Assembly (NCBI GenBank): GCA_050011535.1
Contig: JBEKIX010000012.1
Span: forward strand, 1 to 53,876
From: JAFNAG01 sp050011535
GTDB taxonomy: Bacteria > Acidobacteriota > UBA6911
Reading direction: 5' to 3'
DNA: 53,876 nt
The translations under genes and the position numbers were made by a program. The notes below the pieces were generated by a model. It searched no databases, was not told the DNA's origin, and saw only the letters and a list, made by a program, of their open reading frames with translations. Shown piece by piece: positions 1 to 9,057 of this stretch; within the stretch, counting starts at the first letter, position 1; every line of letters starts with the position of its first letter.

Positions 1-776
1 ATCTCGCGGTTCACCTGAGCGAGGCTCTCCTCGCCGCTCATCGCGAGGATGGAATGCCCCAGACCTATGAAAATCGCCACGAGAGTGATTTTTGTGGCGA
101 AAGTCCCTTTGAGCCAGCCCACGGCATCATCGGTGAAATGAATCGTGCTGAGCGATGGAAACGGCACCGGCGCGAAGCCGCGTTGAAGGATCGTGACAGT
201 GCACCAGACGATCAGAATGACTACCATCAGGGTCGTGAGCTGCATGATGCGCAGCGCCTTCTGGCTCGATTCATGCATCCCGATGATGTTTTTACGCCAG
301 AAGTAGAGAGTCACGGCAATGGTAAAGGCCGCTGCGAAATAAGGAGGATTGACATGAATGCCGGGTGAATGTAGCAGGTCGGCAGTCTCGTTGATCAGCC
401 CTGCAAGATAGAGGCCGGCGCTGACACCGCTGATCGGTCCGGTCAGGATGTAATCAAACATCAGCGCAGAGACCGAAAACTTGGCAAGGGTGCCGCCCAG
501 AGCTTCATGAACGACGCGGTACACGCCGCCGCGCACAAACATGCTGCAGCTCTCCACGTAAATGGCGCGGACCGCATATGAAAAGAGCATGATCGCCAGA
601 ATGAACCAAGGGGCGGACTTGCCGAGATAACCCTCGGCGATGCCTCCGGCGTAATAGGCAGAAGACGCCAGGTCGCACAAAACTATAGCGGCCGCTCTCC
701 AAAATGAAATGAAGGACAGCATGACCGTAGTGGCCACGACGACTTTAGTCATGCCGGATCGGTCCAGAGCCTTCAT
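1..776 (-). CDS. APC-superfamily amino acid permease (C-terminus off the window)
   Basis: Translating the reverse strand from the ATG at 774-776 gives about 258 uninterrupted residues running off the left edge. The protein has several hydrophobic stretches separated by short charged loops (for example around DYILTGPISGVSAGLYLAGL and TLMVVILIVWCTVTIL), as expected for an amino acid/polyamine permease with about 12 membrane helices. Only about half the protein is present. A purine-rich AAGAGA precedes the start. The gene diverges from the efflux operon across 251 bp. The family call rests on overall pattern; the substrate cannot be told. Confidence 0.7.
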   Translation of the reverse strand, partial: MKALDRSGMTKVVVATTVMLSFISFWRAAAIVLCDLASSAYYAGGIAEGYLGKSAPWFILAIMLFSYAVRAIYVESCSMFVRGGVYRVVHEALGGTLAKFSVSALMFDYILTGPISGVSAGLYLAGLINETADLLHSPGIHVNPPYFAAAFTIAVTLYFWRKNIIGMHESSQKALRIMQLTTLMVVILIVWCTVTILQRGFAPVPFPSLSTIHFTDDAVGWLKGTFATKITLVAIFIGLGHSILAMSGEESLAQVNRE

Positions 777-936
777 CGCGAGTTCTCTTGCATGACGATC
801 CTTCTTGCCCGACGGAACATTTTGGCCAGTCGCATCCCGCAAAAGGTCGCTGGAATATCAAACGCACCGGCGCGCTGCCCGGCGCGTTGCCGTGGCGGTC
901 TCGTGCGGCCGCAAATAGTATGCAAAAAGAGCAAAC

Positions 937-956
937 TTTGCCACTAATTATGCAAA
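937..956. promoter_or_regulatory. Short inverted repeat in divergent promoter region
   Basis: TTTGC and GCAAA half-sites are separated by 10 bases in an AT-rich patch of the permease/efflux intergenic region. A further GCAAA-type motif lies just upstream. The geometry would suit a dimeric repressor, but half-sites of 5 bp can arise by chance and no regulator gene is adjacent. Confidence 0.2.
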
Positions 957-990
957 GGATGCATGCTGTTTTTTGAGCGAGCTGTGAAAG

Positions 991-1019
991 TTGGATCACT
1001 TGCGATCATCGGGTACAAT
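991..1019 (+). promoter_or_regulatory. Sigma70-like promoter of the efflux operon
   Basis: TTGGAT (991-996) and TACAAT (1014-1019) are separated by exactly 17 bp. A start point about 7 bases downstream would fall at about 1026, two bases before the ATG at 1028. No Shine-Dalgarno sequence lies between the -10 box and the ATG, so a leaderless transcript is predicted. Confidence 0.45.
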
Positions 1020-1027
1020 CACGCGAC

Positions 1028-2266
1028 ATGAAAAAGGCACTGCTTCTGCTGTCTATCATCGTTCCCACTCTCGTCGTTGTGGCATCGCTCTTTTGGACAA
1101 CGGGATTCTTTGCCAAGGCGCAGCTGATCGATCTGGCGGAGGTCACCCGCGCGCCGCTTCATAGAACGATAGGCACGAACGGCAAGGTCGAGGCAGACCG
1201 CATCTCCGATCTGCGGGCTCCGCTGCCCGGTACTTGTAGCCGACTGTCCGTTCCTGAAGGGGCACATCTGCGGAAGGGGCAGGAGATCCTGCGGATCGAC
1301 GATCCTTCTCTGCCGTCGCAGTTGGCGGCTGCGCAAGCCGAACTCGACGCTGCGCAACTCGACCTTCACGAAGTGGAGCGCGGCCCGGCTCCGGAAGAGA
1401 TAAATCAAGCCAAATCCGATACAGCCAAGGCCAAGTTGGCCGTGGACAACGCGCGCAAAATCCAGGAGACCAACGAATGGCTGCTGGCGCGCGCCGCGAT
1501 TTCGCGATACGACGTGGAACAAAGCCAACACGCTCTTCTGGCGGCCGAACAGGAATTGGCGGCAGCACAGACCAAACTGGAGGACCTTAAAAGCAAATAT
1601 GGTGAACTGGATCTCCGCCGCGCGCGGTCGCGGATTGACGCGGGGCAGGCTCGGCTTCGATTTTTAAAGGAGACCCTGGATCGTCTTATCGTTCGGGCGC
1701 CGGAGGAAGGCACGCTGTACCAGTTGCGAGTGAAAGAGGGCGCATACCTCAATGCCGGCGACCCCATCGGTCTCCTTGCCGATCTCTCGCATCTGCGCGT
1801 GCGCGCATTTGTCGATGAGCCGGAGATCGGCCAGGTTGCGATCGAAGATAAAATCACCATCCACTGGGATGCTCATCCTCGAGAACGGTGGGATGGGGTC
1901 GTCACCAAAATGCCGGCGGAGGTAGTCGCGCTGGGTACTCGCTCCGTGGCGGAGGTTCTGTGCAGCATCATTAATCCGCAAAGCACGCTCATCCCCAACA
2001 TCAACGTGGATGTGGAGATTCAAGCAGCGGAAGGTCCGGCTGTGCCCTCCCTCCCGCGCGCGGTGGTATTCCCGGAAGGCAGCAAAGAGTTCGTGTGGCT
2101 TGAAGTCGAAGGCAAAGCCATGAAGCACTACATCCAGACGGGTCAAAGCACAAGCGCAAGGATCGAGGTCACCGGCGGGCTGTCTCTGGGCGACAAAGTC
2201 ATAGATCCCGACGACCTCGCGATTACGGAAGGCGCCAAGGTGCGCGCCCGTTCTCATCCAAAATGA
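1028..2266 (+). CDS. HlyD-family membrane-fusion (periplasmic adaptor) protein
   Basis: This 412-residue protein has an N-terminal hydrophobic anchor (residues 4-25). Next come a biotinyl/lipoyl-like half (ISDLRAPLPGTCSRLSVPEGA), a long helical hairpin rich in Ala, Glu, Gln and Leu (about residues 90-200), and the second lipoyl half with RAPEEGTLYQLRVKEGAYL. A beta-barrel domain closes it, the usual adaptor layout. Adaptors bridge an inner-membrane pump and an outer-membrane channel across the periplasm. The stop overlaps the next start (ATGA at 2263-2266), and a TolC-type gene follows, so the genes form one operon. No inner-membrane pump is encoded beside it. Confidence 0.85.
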   Translation: MKKALLLLSIIVPTLVVVASLFWTTGFFAKAQLIDLAEVTRAPLHRTIGTNGKVEADRISDLRAPLPGTCSRLSVPEGAHLRKGQEILRIDDPSLPSQLAAAQAELDAAQLDLHEVERGPAPEEINQAKSDTAKAKLAVDNARKIQETNEWLLARAAISRYDVEQSQHALLAAEQELAAAQTKLEDLKSKYGELDLRRARSRIDAGQARLRFLKETLDRLIVRAPEEGTLYQLRVKEGAYLNAGDPIGLLADLSHLRVRAFVDEPEIGQVAIEDKITIHWDAHPRERWDGVVTKMPAEVVALGTRSVAEVLCSIINPQSTLIPNINVDVEIQAAEGPAVPSLPRAVVFPEGSKEFVWLEVEGKAMKHYIQTGQSTSARIEVTGGLSLGDKVIDPDDLAITEGAKVRARSHPK

Positions 2267-3318
2267 TAGCCGCGATCCTTTTTAACCTGGTTGTTATGAC
2301 GCCGGTGTTCCATGACTCCCAAAGTGTCGCCGGTGCCATGGGTCTCTACGCACACGGCAGGTATCAGAGCGCCTGGGACGATCTGTCGGACCTAGCCCGA
2401 ACGCAGCCGCAGGATACGGACGTTCTCCTGTGGCTAGGCAAGACCGGAATCAAGCTGCATCGCTGGGATGACGCCATCAGGCATCTGGAACGGGCCGTGG
2501 CCCTCGATCCGAAGAATGGTCTGATGCACCTCTGGCTCGGGCGCGCTTATGGCGGCAAAGCTGCTCATTCCTTCGTAATCAACGCCTATGGCTGGGCGCG
2601 AAAGACGCGGCAGGAATTCGAAACCGCCTCAAGCCTGGCGCCCGACAACCTCGACATCCGTTTCGATCTTCTCGAGTTTTATGCCCAGGCGCCCGGACTT
2701 GTCGGCGGCGGCAAGGACAAGGCGGAAGCGCAGGCGCAGGAGATCGCAAAGAGAGAACCGCGCAAGGGGTATTTGGCGCGCGCCGAAATCCTGGAGGACA
2801 AAAAAAAGTGGGACCTGGCGCTCCAGGAACTGCTGCAGGCGGCCTCGAAGTATGCGAACTACGCGGGCCCCTACGTCGACCTGGCCGAGTTGTACCTGCG
2901 TCGGCACGACTACAAGGACGCCGAGGCAAGCGCGCGAAAAGCACTGGCGTTGCATGCTTCGAACCGCGCCGCAAGATTATATCGCGCAGCCGCGCTGATT
3001 CATCTGCACCAGGATCTGCCAGATGCGCTCTCGATCTTGCAGGAGCTGGCAGCGGGTCCGCTGTCGGACGAGGATCCCGGGTTTGAGGAGGTCTACTACT
3101 GGCTTGGGCAAGCCTTTCTCGCGTCCGGCCAGAAGGCGGATGCCCGCCAGGCGTTTGAGACATCCCTCGGTTTCGATCCCGATTATTCGCGATCCAAGCA
3201 GGCCCTGGCGCAAATCAAGTCGCTGCCCGATTCCCCTGGTTCCGACGCTCTCGGCATTCTTGCTCTACAACGGCATGAGAGGGATCTGGTGCCTTGCCCA
3301 TGCGAATGGTGCCGCTAA
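2263..3318 (+). CDS. TPR-repeat protein of the efflux operon
   Basis: This 351-residue protein starts inside the stop codon of the adaptor gene. A short hydrophobic N-terminus (MIAAILFNLVVMTPV) may serve as signal or anchor. Tetratricopeptide repeats follow, recognisable by segments such as WDDAIRHLERAVALDPKNGL and YKDAEASARKALALHASN and by a last repeat ending in FETSLGFDPDYS. TPR domains are protein-protein scaffolds. Its place between the adaptor and channel genes suggests a role in assembling the exporter or recruiting cargo, which is inference. It is not a standard member of tripartite efflux operons. The final 20 or so residues (cysteine-rich, PCPCEWC) are not TPR-like. Confidence 0.75.
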   Translation: MIAAILFNLVVMTPVFHDSQSVAGAMGLYAHGRYQSAWDDLSDLARTQPQDTDVLLWLGKTGIKLHRWDDAIRHLERAVALDPKNGLMHLWLGRAYGGKAAHSFVINAYGWARKTRQEFETASSLAPDNLDIRFDLLEFYAQAPGLVGGGKDKAEAQAQEIAKREPRKGYLARAEILEDKKKWDLALQELLQAASKYANYAGPYVDLAELYLRRHDYKDAEASARKALALHASNRAARLYRAAALIHLHQDLPDALSILQELAAGPLSDEDPGFEEVYYWLGQAFLASGQKADARQAFETSLGFDPDYSRSKQALAQIKSLPDSPGSDALGILALQRHERDLVPCPCEWCR

Positions 3319-3344
3319 ACTGAATCTTATGGAGGCGCTGCGCT

Positions 3345-4661
3345 ATGCATAAGCTGTTCCGACTGCTTTTTCTTCTGTTGCCTGTCTGCGCGCTGGCTTC
3401 GGCATCCACCATGTTGAGCCAGGAGAGGGGCGATGAGGGAAACCTGCTCACCTTGCGCGAGGCGGTCCGGCTGGCGCTAGCTCGCGCTCCGGAAATGCAC
3501 CTGGCGCAAGTGGAGGCGTCCAAGGCGGGAGAGGCGCTACGGGAGACTCGTTCGTTGAGGCTGCCGCAGGTCGTGACCGGATCCGGTCTGGCGTACAATA
3601 ACGGCTTTCCTCTGAGTATCGAAGGATCGGCGCCCTCGATCCTGGAATTAGGCATGAGCCAGACAATTCTCAACAAGAAAAACAACAATCTCATCCGGGA
3701 GGCGGAGGAGGGCAGCCATATAAGCGAGGCGAGCATGGATGCCGTGCGCGATGATCTGGTGGCGAAAACAGCCCTGCTTTACAGCGAACTGCATCGTACC
3801 TTGTTGACGCTGCCTATTTTAAACGCGCAACGGGAGGCTGCGTCCAGGAGCCAGCAGGCAACGGAGGCTCTGTATCAGGCCGGCCGTGCGCGTGCGCTCG
3901 ACGTGACTCGCTCCATAATCCAGACGGCCAACCTGGAGCAGCAAATCCTCGTTGTGCATGAACGAATTCGCGTGGCGGAATCCGGCCTGCGAGAGCTAAC
4001 GGGAATTCCAGGAGAGCAGCCGTTCCGCACGGAGGCTCCCCAAATTGCAACCGAATTATTTTCAATTCCTGTTGACGATCTCTACAAGAAAGCGTTGGAG
4101 ATCAATCCAGAGGTCCGGCAGGCTGAATTCTCACTGCGCGCGCGCCAATACCACGTCGAAGCCGAAAAAGGGGAGCGCTATCCGCAATTCACGATTGTGA
4201 GTCAGTACGCTCTCTTCAGCCGGGCAAACAATTACCAGGACTACTTCAGCCGTTTCACCAGAAACAACTATATTCTCGGCCTGTCGATCCAGCTGCCCTT
4301 GTTCGACGGATTCCGCGCCAGCGCCCGCGTCGCACAAAGCAACCAGGAAGCAGAGGCGGCGCAGCTGCGCCTGGAGCGCATTCAATCCGATCTCAAGGCG
4401 AGCCTTGAGCGGAGCTCGAGCGACCTGCATATTGCGAACGGCGCGACCCGGCTTGCGCACCTTGAGGTGGGCGAGTACGAAGAAAATCTCAAGATGAGTG
4501 AGACACTTCTGGAAGCCGGACGCATCGACCCGGCCGAGCTGGAAAATGCGCGCGGCCAAATGCTGGGAAAACAAATTGCCGCGGAAGAAGCCGAGAGGAC
4601 TCTGTTTGAACGCCAGGTCGCGCTTTTGCAGGCAAGCGGATTCCTTGCCTCCATCTTTTGA
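3345..4661 (+). CDS. TolC-family outer-membrane efflux channel
   Basis: This 438-residue protein has a signal peptide (MHKLFRLLFLLLPVCALASA) and then the outer-membrane efflux pattern. LTLREAVRLALARAPE-type segments open each half, and long alpha-helical stretches rich in Ala, Glu and Gln include QSNQEAEAAQLRLERIQSDL. The length suits a trimeric TolC/OprM-like channel. GGAGG precedes the ATG by 8 bases. It closes the adaptor-TPR-channel operon, so the operon supplies the periplasmic and outer-membrane parts of an exporter. A hairpin repeat starts 4 bases after the stop and may act as a transcript end. Confidence 0.85.
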   Translation: MHKLFRLLFLLLPVCALASASTMLSQERGDEGNLLTLREAVRLALARAPEMHLAQVEASKAGEALRETRSLRLPQVVTGSGLAYNNGFPLSIEGSAPSILELGMSQTILNKKNNNLIREAEEGSHISEASMDAVRDDLVAKTALLYSELHRTLLTLPILNAQREAASRSQQATEALYQAGRARALDVTRSIIQTANLEQQILVVHERIRVAESGLRELTGIPGEQPFRTEAPQIATELFSIPVDDLYKKALEINPEVRQAEFSLRARQYHVEAEKGERYPQFTIVSQYALFSRANNYQDYFSRFTRNNYILGLSIQLPLFDGFRASARVAQSNQEAEAAQLRLERIQSDLKASLERSSSDLHIANGATRLAHLEVGEYEENLKMSETLLEAGRIDPAELENARGQMLGKQIAAEEAERTLFERQVALLQASGFLASIF

Positions 4662-4665
4662 TTCC

Positions 4666-4792
4666 GAGATTCGAGATTCGAGATTCAATATTTTCAATCT
4701 CGAATCTCGAATCAGGCTCGGTCGATCACATTTGGTTGCGGCTCACTGGCCTCGCTAGCAAATCTGTGGCTGCTTTTGAATATGCCTAAACA
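4666..4792. repeat. Dispersed hairpin repeat, copy A
   Basis: A perfect 18-bp stem (4668-4685 with 4696-4713; arms built of GATTCGA/TCGAATC units) has a 10-base loop. About 80 bp of conserved flank follows, ending at CTAAACA (4786-4792). The reverse complement of the flank matches 47719-47796 closely; both share AAAGCAGCCAC, GGCCAGT and CAAATGTGATCGACC. The copy sits between convergent genes (the TolC-like gene and hpnD), where the hairpin could also serve as a two-way terminator. The opposite terminal repeat seen in copy B is missing here. Confidence 0.75.
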
Positions 4793-4827
4793 GTTTCGAT
4801 TCTGGAATTGGGGTACTTACCCGAAAT

Positions 4828-5691
4828 CTAAACTCGGAGGTACCGCATCGCGATGGCACGGAATGCGACCAAAACCTTCTCGGCAGGCGCCAGCCGGATA
4901 GGTGCGCCAAATACGTCGAATCGGCGTTGGGCGATTCTCTCGAGCAGACGTCCGTAAATCTCGATCATCGCCCAGAGGGCGGGACGGCTGGATGCGTCGA
5001 CGAGAGCCAGGAGTTTGCGTCCCTGCTGGAAATACCGCCGCGCCCTGTCGGCTTCGTAATTCATCAAAGCAAGGAACCGATCGTCCTTGATCTCCTGTCT
5101 GAGGTCCTGCGCCGTGTAGCGGAATCTGGCGAGATCCTCTTCCGGCAGGTAGATACGCCCCATGACTGCATCTTCCTTGATATCCCTCAGGATGTTCGTG
5201 AGCTGGAAGGCGATGCCGCATTGTTCCGCGAATTGTTTCGCGCACTGGTCGGAAAAGCCGAAGATCTGCAAAGAAACCAGGCCAACGGCGGAGGCGACGC
5301 GAAAACAGTACCGATAGAGATCGTCGAAGGTATCGTAGTGGTCGATGGAGAGATCCATTTCTGCGCCGTCGATGATCCAGTGAAAGTACTCCGCGGGAAT
5401 GGAAAACCGGGCCACGGTATCGTGAAATGCGGGCAGAATGGGCGATCCATTGAACTCGCCCTTGACGGCAGCATCGAGCTGCGCGCGCCAACCCGCCAGC
5501 ATCCTGCGCTTCTCGGTTGCGGTCTCGCATCCGTCGGAGATGTCGTCGCAGTAACGCATGAAGGCGTAGACGGCGCAGAAGGCGCGCCGCTTTTCGGCAG
5601 GAAGCGCAACAAAGGAATAATAGAAATTTCGCGCCCGGCTGCGCGCCACTGCAGCGGCGCAACGATATGAGGCAGCAATCTCGGGTTCCAT
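4828..5691 (-). CDS. hpnD: Squalene/phytoene synthase family, probably presqualene diphosphate synthase HpnD
   Basis: This 287-residue protein has the two aspartate-rich prenyl-diphosphate motifs of head-to-head prenyl synthases, YCDDISDG near residue 50 and NILRDIKED near residue 175. It also has the RNFYYSF opening and the REKRRA-like segment typical of HpnC/HpnD/CrtB. The family condenses two farnesyl (or geranylgeranyl) diphosphates through presqualene (or prephytoene) diphosphate. The position at the end of an ispH-hpnA operon favours the hopanoid branch, hence HpnD. HpnC or a phytoene synthase is not excluded by sequence alone. No squalene-hopene cyclase lies in the window. Confidence 0.75.
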   Translation of the reverse strand: MEPEIAASYRCAAAVARSRARNFYYSFVALPAEKRRAFCAVYAFMRYCDDISDGCETATEKRRMLAGWRAQLDAAVKGEFNGSPILPAFHDTVARFSIPAEYFHWIIDGAEMDLSIDHYDTFDDLYRYCFRVASAVGLVSLQIFGFSDQCAKQFAEQCGIAFQLTNILRDIKEDAVMGRIYLPEEDLARFRYTAQDLRQEIKDDRFLALMNYEADRARRYFQQGRKLLALVDASSRPALWAMIEIYGRLLERIAQRRFDVFGAPIRLAPAEKVLVAFRAIAMRYLRV

Positions 5692-5707
5692 GCCGCCTCC
5701 GGAGAGA

Positions 5708-6772
5708 TCAGGGGGTGATGGCGATCTTGAGATCGCCGTTTCGCAGCAGGAGCCGTTCCAGCACGTCCCTTAGGGAGGCCAGGTTCTCCTGGCCGGTGAT
5801 CAGGGAACTGGGGCGGACCTTTCCGCTCCGTATGGTCTCCAGAGCTTTGCGGATATGGTGCGGAGTGTGATGAAACGTGGCTTTGATGGTTAATTCCGAA
5901 TAGTGGAAGAGCGTGCTGTCCAACGGAATCTGCGTGCCCGCCGGACATCCGCCGAACAGGTTGATGGTTCCACCCCGGCGAACCATGCCGATAGCCCGCT
6001 GCCAGGTCTCACGCATGCCGACAGCCTCGATGACCACGTCGGCGCCGCGCCGGCCCGTGGTGTAATCCCGCACCTTTTCCACCAGGTTCACATCCGTGGC
6101 GTCAATCACGTGGTCGGCGCCCATCTCGGTCGCGAGTTCCAGCTGGTTCGGACGGTTGCTGGTGGCGATCACTTGCGCTCCGATGTTCTTGAGCAACTGC
6201 ACAAACATCAATCCGATGGGACCTGTGCCGATAACGACCGCCGTGTCGCCGGCGCCAGCGCCCGTTGCCTCGACGCCGCGAAGCACGCAGGCAAGCGGCT
6301 CCACCATCGCCGCTTCCTTGAAGTCCATGTCATCGGGCAATACCAACAGGTTTTGGCGCACGATTCTTTCCGGGATTTTGATAAACTCGGCGTAAGCTCC
6401 GTTGAGGAACTGCAAGTCCTCACACAGGTTGAGCTGACCCTTTCTACAGAAAAAACAATGAGTGCAAGGCGCAGAGTTGGCGGACACCACGCGCATGCCT
6501 GGCGCGAAGCCCGTGACCTGAGAACCCACTTCCTCCACAATTCCCGACAATTCGTGGCCGAAGACAGAGGGAGGAACGATCATGCGGGCGTGAGAACCCT
6601 GCAGATAGACCTTCAAATCCGTGCCGCAGGTCAAGGCTGCTTTGATTCGGACCAGGACCTCACCGGGTTCGACTCGCGGAACGGGGATCTGTTCGATACG
6701 GACGTCCCTCTTCCCGTACAGCACCGCAGCGGTCATCAGCTTCTCTCTGGAACTGCCGAGCGAGTCTCTCAT
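5708..6772 (-). CDS. Zinc-dependent MDR-family alcohol/sorbitol-type dehydrogenase (second copy)
   Basis: This 354-residue medium-chain dehydrogenase has the catalytic zinc site CGTD with GHE (FGHELSG), the structural zinc lobe CTHCFFCRKGQLNLC, and the NAD-binding GTGPIGLMFVQ. The family oxidises alcohols or polyols with NAD(P). Its start overlaps the stop of the upstream MDR gene by 4 bases (ATGA), so translation is probably coupled. An internal start 12 codons later (MTAAVLYG) is also possible. The two MDR genes are paralogues and lie between hpnA and the squalene synthase. The substrate is unknown; a role in an isoprenoid or side-chain oxidation is inference from context. Confidence 0.8.
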   Translation of the reverse strand: MRDSLGSSREKLMTAAVLYGKRDVRIEQIPVPRVEPGEVLVRIKAALTCGTDLKVYLQGSHARMIVPPSVFGHELSGIVEEVGSQVTGFAPGMRVVSANSAPCTHCFFCRKGQLNLCEDLQFLNGAYAEFIKIPERIVRQNLLVLPDDMDFKEAAMVEPLACVLRGVEATGAGAGDTAVVIGTGPIGLMFVQLLKNIGAQVIATSNRPNQLELATEMGADHVIDATDVNLVEKVRDYTTGRRGADVVIEAVGMRETWQRAIGMVRRGGTINLFGGCPAGTQIPLDSTLFHYSELTIKATFHHTPHHIRKALETIRSGKVRPSSLITGQENLASLRDVLERLLLRNGDLKIAITP

Positions 6773-7884
6773 GGCTGTATTATGACCTTCAGTGAATTCT
6801 CAGAGGGACGAGACGAAATGTGAATTGCCTCAGCGAACTGCTCCAGGGGGAAGCAGTGGCTGATGAGCCGCGCAACGTTGATCTTTCTGGTAAAAATCCA
6901 TTCGGCAGATCTATCTTGTAGTTCCACGGAGGAACTGTAGCTCCCGATCAGCCTTTTTTCCTCGACGCAGATACGAGAGGCATCGATGGGAATCATTTCG
7001 CCCGGGACGGTGTTGGCGAAGAGCAGCACGCGGCCTCCTCTGCGGACGGCCGCCTGTGCAGCGCCCACCACGCGGGCATCCGCGGTGGCCACGATAGCGA
7101 GGTCGGCTCCACGCCCCTCGGTGAGTCGGGCGAGCACAGACGCCTGCTCGTTCTTGTTCGGATTCAACGTGGCCTCGGCGCCCAGCTCTCGTGACAAGTC
7201 CAGTCTCGATTGGATTAAATCAAGCCCGACGACATGTGCTCCCTGAAGGGTGGCTGCCTGCATGAGCAGGAGGCCGACCGGGCCCTGCCCGAAAATGACA
7301 ACGACTTCTCCAGCCTCAAGCGCGGCAGTTTCCAGCGCCTTGAGACAGGTATTGAGAGGCTCCAAAAAACTGGCCTCTTCGAAAGTCACGTCGCTCGGGA
7401 TGAGGATTGTCCCTTCCTCCACGATCCAATCCATCACGCGCACATAGGTGGCGAATCCTCCGCCCGCGGGTTCGAAGCCCGCGGTCGTCCCGGTGCGCCG
7501 ATAATGGGCGCACTGCGAGAAGAGCTTCTTGCTGCAATAAAAGCAACGGCGGCAGGGAACGTGATGGTACACAGCCACGCGGTCGCCAGGCGCGAATTTC
7601 GTTACCGACCTGCCCGAGCTGACCACTGTACCGGCCATTTCGTGGCCGAATATTCTGGGGGGAGCCACCAGCCCATGCTCGATCTTCTTGAGATCCGTGC
7701 CGCAGACGCCACAGGCATGGATACGGACGAGCAGTTCGCTTGCTCCGATCTCCGGCACCGGCACGGTCTCCAATGCCATCCGCTTGGGCCCATGGTACAC
7801 CGCGGCGCGCATGAGCGTCGGGAGCATCGGCTCGCTCTGAACTGCCGCTTCCATGGTCTCATTTGCATTCTGCATCCGGTTCAA
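6769..7884 (-). CDS. Zinc-dependent MDR-family alcohol/sorbitol-type dehydrogenase (first copy)
   Basis: This 371-residue protein carries the catalytic zinc segment ACGVCGTDLKKIEHG, the GHEMAGTV motif, and a structural zinc lobe with four cysteines (CRRCFYCSKKLFSQC). The nucleotide-binding loop is GQGPVGLLLMQ. It resembles threonine or sorbitol dehydrogenases in general layout, but nothing in the sequence fixes the substrate. It lies 22 bp downstream of hpnA and overlaps the second MDR gene by 4 bp. Tight spacing says these are operon members and not chance neighbours. Confidence 0.8.
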   Translation of the reverse strand: MNRMQNANETMEAAVQSEPMLPTLMRAAVYHGPKRMALETVPVPEIGASELLVRIHACGVCGTDLKKIEHGLVAPPRIFGHEMAGTVVSSGRSVTKFAPGDRVAVYHHVPCRRCFYCSKKLFSQCAHYRRTGTTAGFEPAGGGFATYVRVMDWIVEEGTILIPSDVTFEEASFLEPLNTCLKALETAALEAGEVVVIFGQGPVGLLLMQAATLQGAHVVGLDLIQSRLDLSRELGAEATLNPNKNEQASVLARLTEGRGADLAIVATADARVVGAAQAAVRRGGRVLLFANTVPGEMIPIDASRICVEEKRLIGSYSSSVELQDRSAEWIFTRKINVARLISHCFPLEQFAEAIHISSRPSENSLKVIIQP

Positions 7885-7906
7885 CCCTCAACGCTCCAGC
7901 CGCCGA

Positions 7907-8947
7907 TCACGCGGTTCCCGCACGTACCTTCGAAATGCGCTCTGCGGGAGACGACAGCCAGGGGCCCTTACGATAAAAGTCGACGGCCCCGCGCAATGCT
8001 TCCGCAGCGGGTGTAGGATTATACCCTAATTCGCGTCGCGCTTTTTCAATGTTCACAAACATTTTGTGACGGGCCATCCTTACGCCCTCCAGAGGTATGG
8101 ACGGTTCCCGCCGCAGAATGGTTCCGACAAAAAACTGGTCCAGAGAGCCTGCGATCAAGGCCACGAACCAAGGCAGACGCATCCTGGGCGCGCGGCGTCC
8201 GGAGATGCGCGCCAGAATCTGCAGGATCTCCTTGAGACTCATGTTCTCGCTGCCTAGTATATACCTCTCGCCCGGCTTGCCGTGTCTCTGCGCCAAAAGA
8301 TGACCTTGTGCCACGTCATCCACGGCGACAACGTTCAATCCTGTGTCAACGTAAGCAGGCATGCGGCCGCGAAGAAAATCCAGGATGACCTTTCCCGTCG
8401 GCGTCGGCCTCGTGTCCCCCCAACCGACCGGCGCAGTCGGATTAACGATCACGACGGATAGCGACGATTGGGCGAATTCGTAAGCCACCCGCTCCGCCAT
8501 GAACTTGGAGCGCTTGTAATGACCGATCATGTCGGCAAGGGCAACGGGAGTCTCTTCATCAGCGGGAAGGCCGTCCGGGCGCATGCCGACCGTTCCCACC
8601 GTGCTCGTGTAGACTACCCTTTCGACTCCGGCCTTTCGGCAGGCTTCGAGCAGGTTCCTCGTCCCGTCGACGTTGCTTTCGTAAATCTCCCGTGGATTTC
8701 TTGCCCACAGCCTGTAATCGGCTGCCACGTGAAAAACCCAGCGGCATCCTTGAAGAGAGCGCTCCCAGGAATCGGTGCGCCTGAGGTCTCCCTGAACAAT
8801 TTCGCAGCCGAGACCTTCAACGTTCGCCGGGTGACTTGTCCGGCGCATGAGGACACGGATCCGGTCCCCGCGCATTCTGAGCACTCGTACCACATGACTT
8901 CCGACAAAGCCGGATGCGCCAGTCACAAATGAAAGGTCCTCTGCCAT
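7907..8947 (-). CDS. hpnA: Hopanoid-associated NAD-dependent sugar epimerase/dehydratase HpnA
   Basis: This 346-residue extended short-chain dehydrogenase has the Rossmann motif VTGASGFVGSHVV at the N-terminus, the YxxxK active site (HYKRSKF), and segments that mark the HpnA family: HVAADYRLWARNP, NPTAPVGWGDTRPTPTG and MPAYVDTGLNVVAVDDVA. HpnA is encoded in many hopanoid clusters and is thought to act on the sugar-derived head group; its exact reaction remains poorly defined. The gene lies between ispH and the two MDR genes on the same strand. Confidence 0.9.
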   Translation of the reverse strand: MAEDLSFVTGASGFVGSHVVRVLRMRGDRIRVLMRRTSHPANVEGLGCEIVQGDLRRTDSWERSLQGCRWVFHVAADYRLWARNPREIYESNVDGTRNLLEACRKAGVERVVYTSTVGTVGMRPDGLPADEETPVALADMIGHYKRSKFMAERVAYEFAQSSLSVVIVNPTAPVGWGDTRPTPTGKVILDFLRGRMPAYVDTGLNVVAVDDVAQGHLLAQRHGKPGERYILGSENMSLKEILQILARISGRRAPRMRLPWFVALIAGSLDQFFVGTILRREPSIPLEGVRMARHKMFVNIEKARRELGYNPTPAAEALRGAVDFYRKGPWLSSPAERISKVRAGTA

Positions 8948-9057
8948 GGGCGGCCCTTGGTTGCCTATAAAGGGAAAACCTGCTTGTGTGAGAATTTACC
9001 GCGCGGCTGCGCATGCATCGAGTACGCAATCGCCGAATGCTATTTGCACAACTGGGT

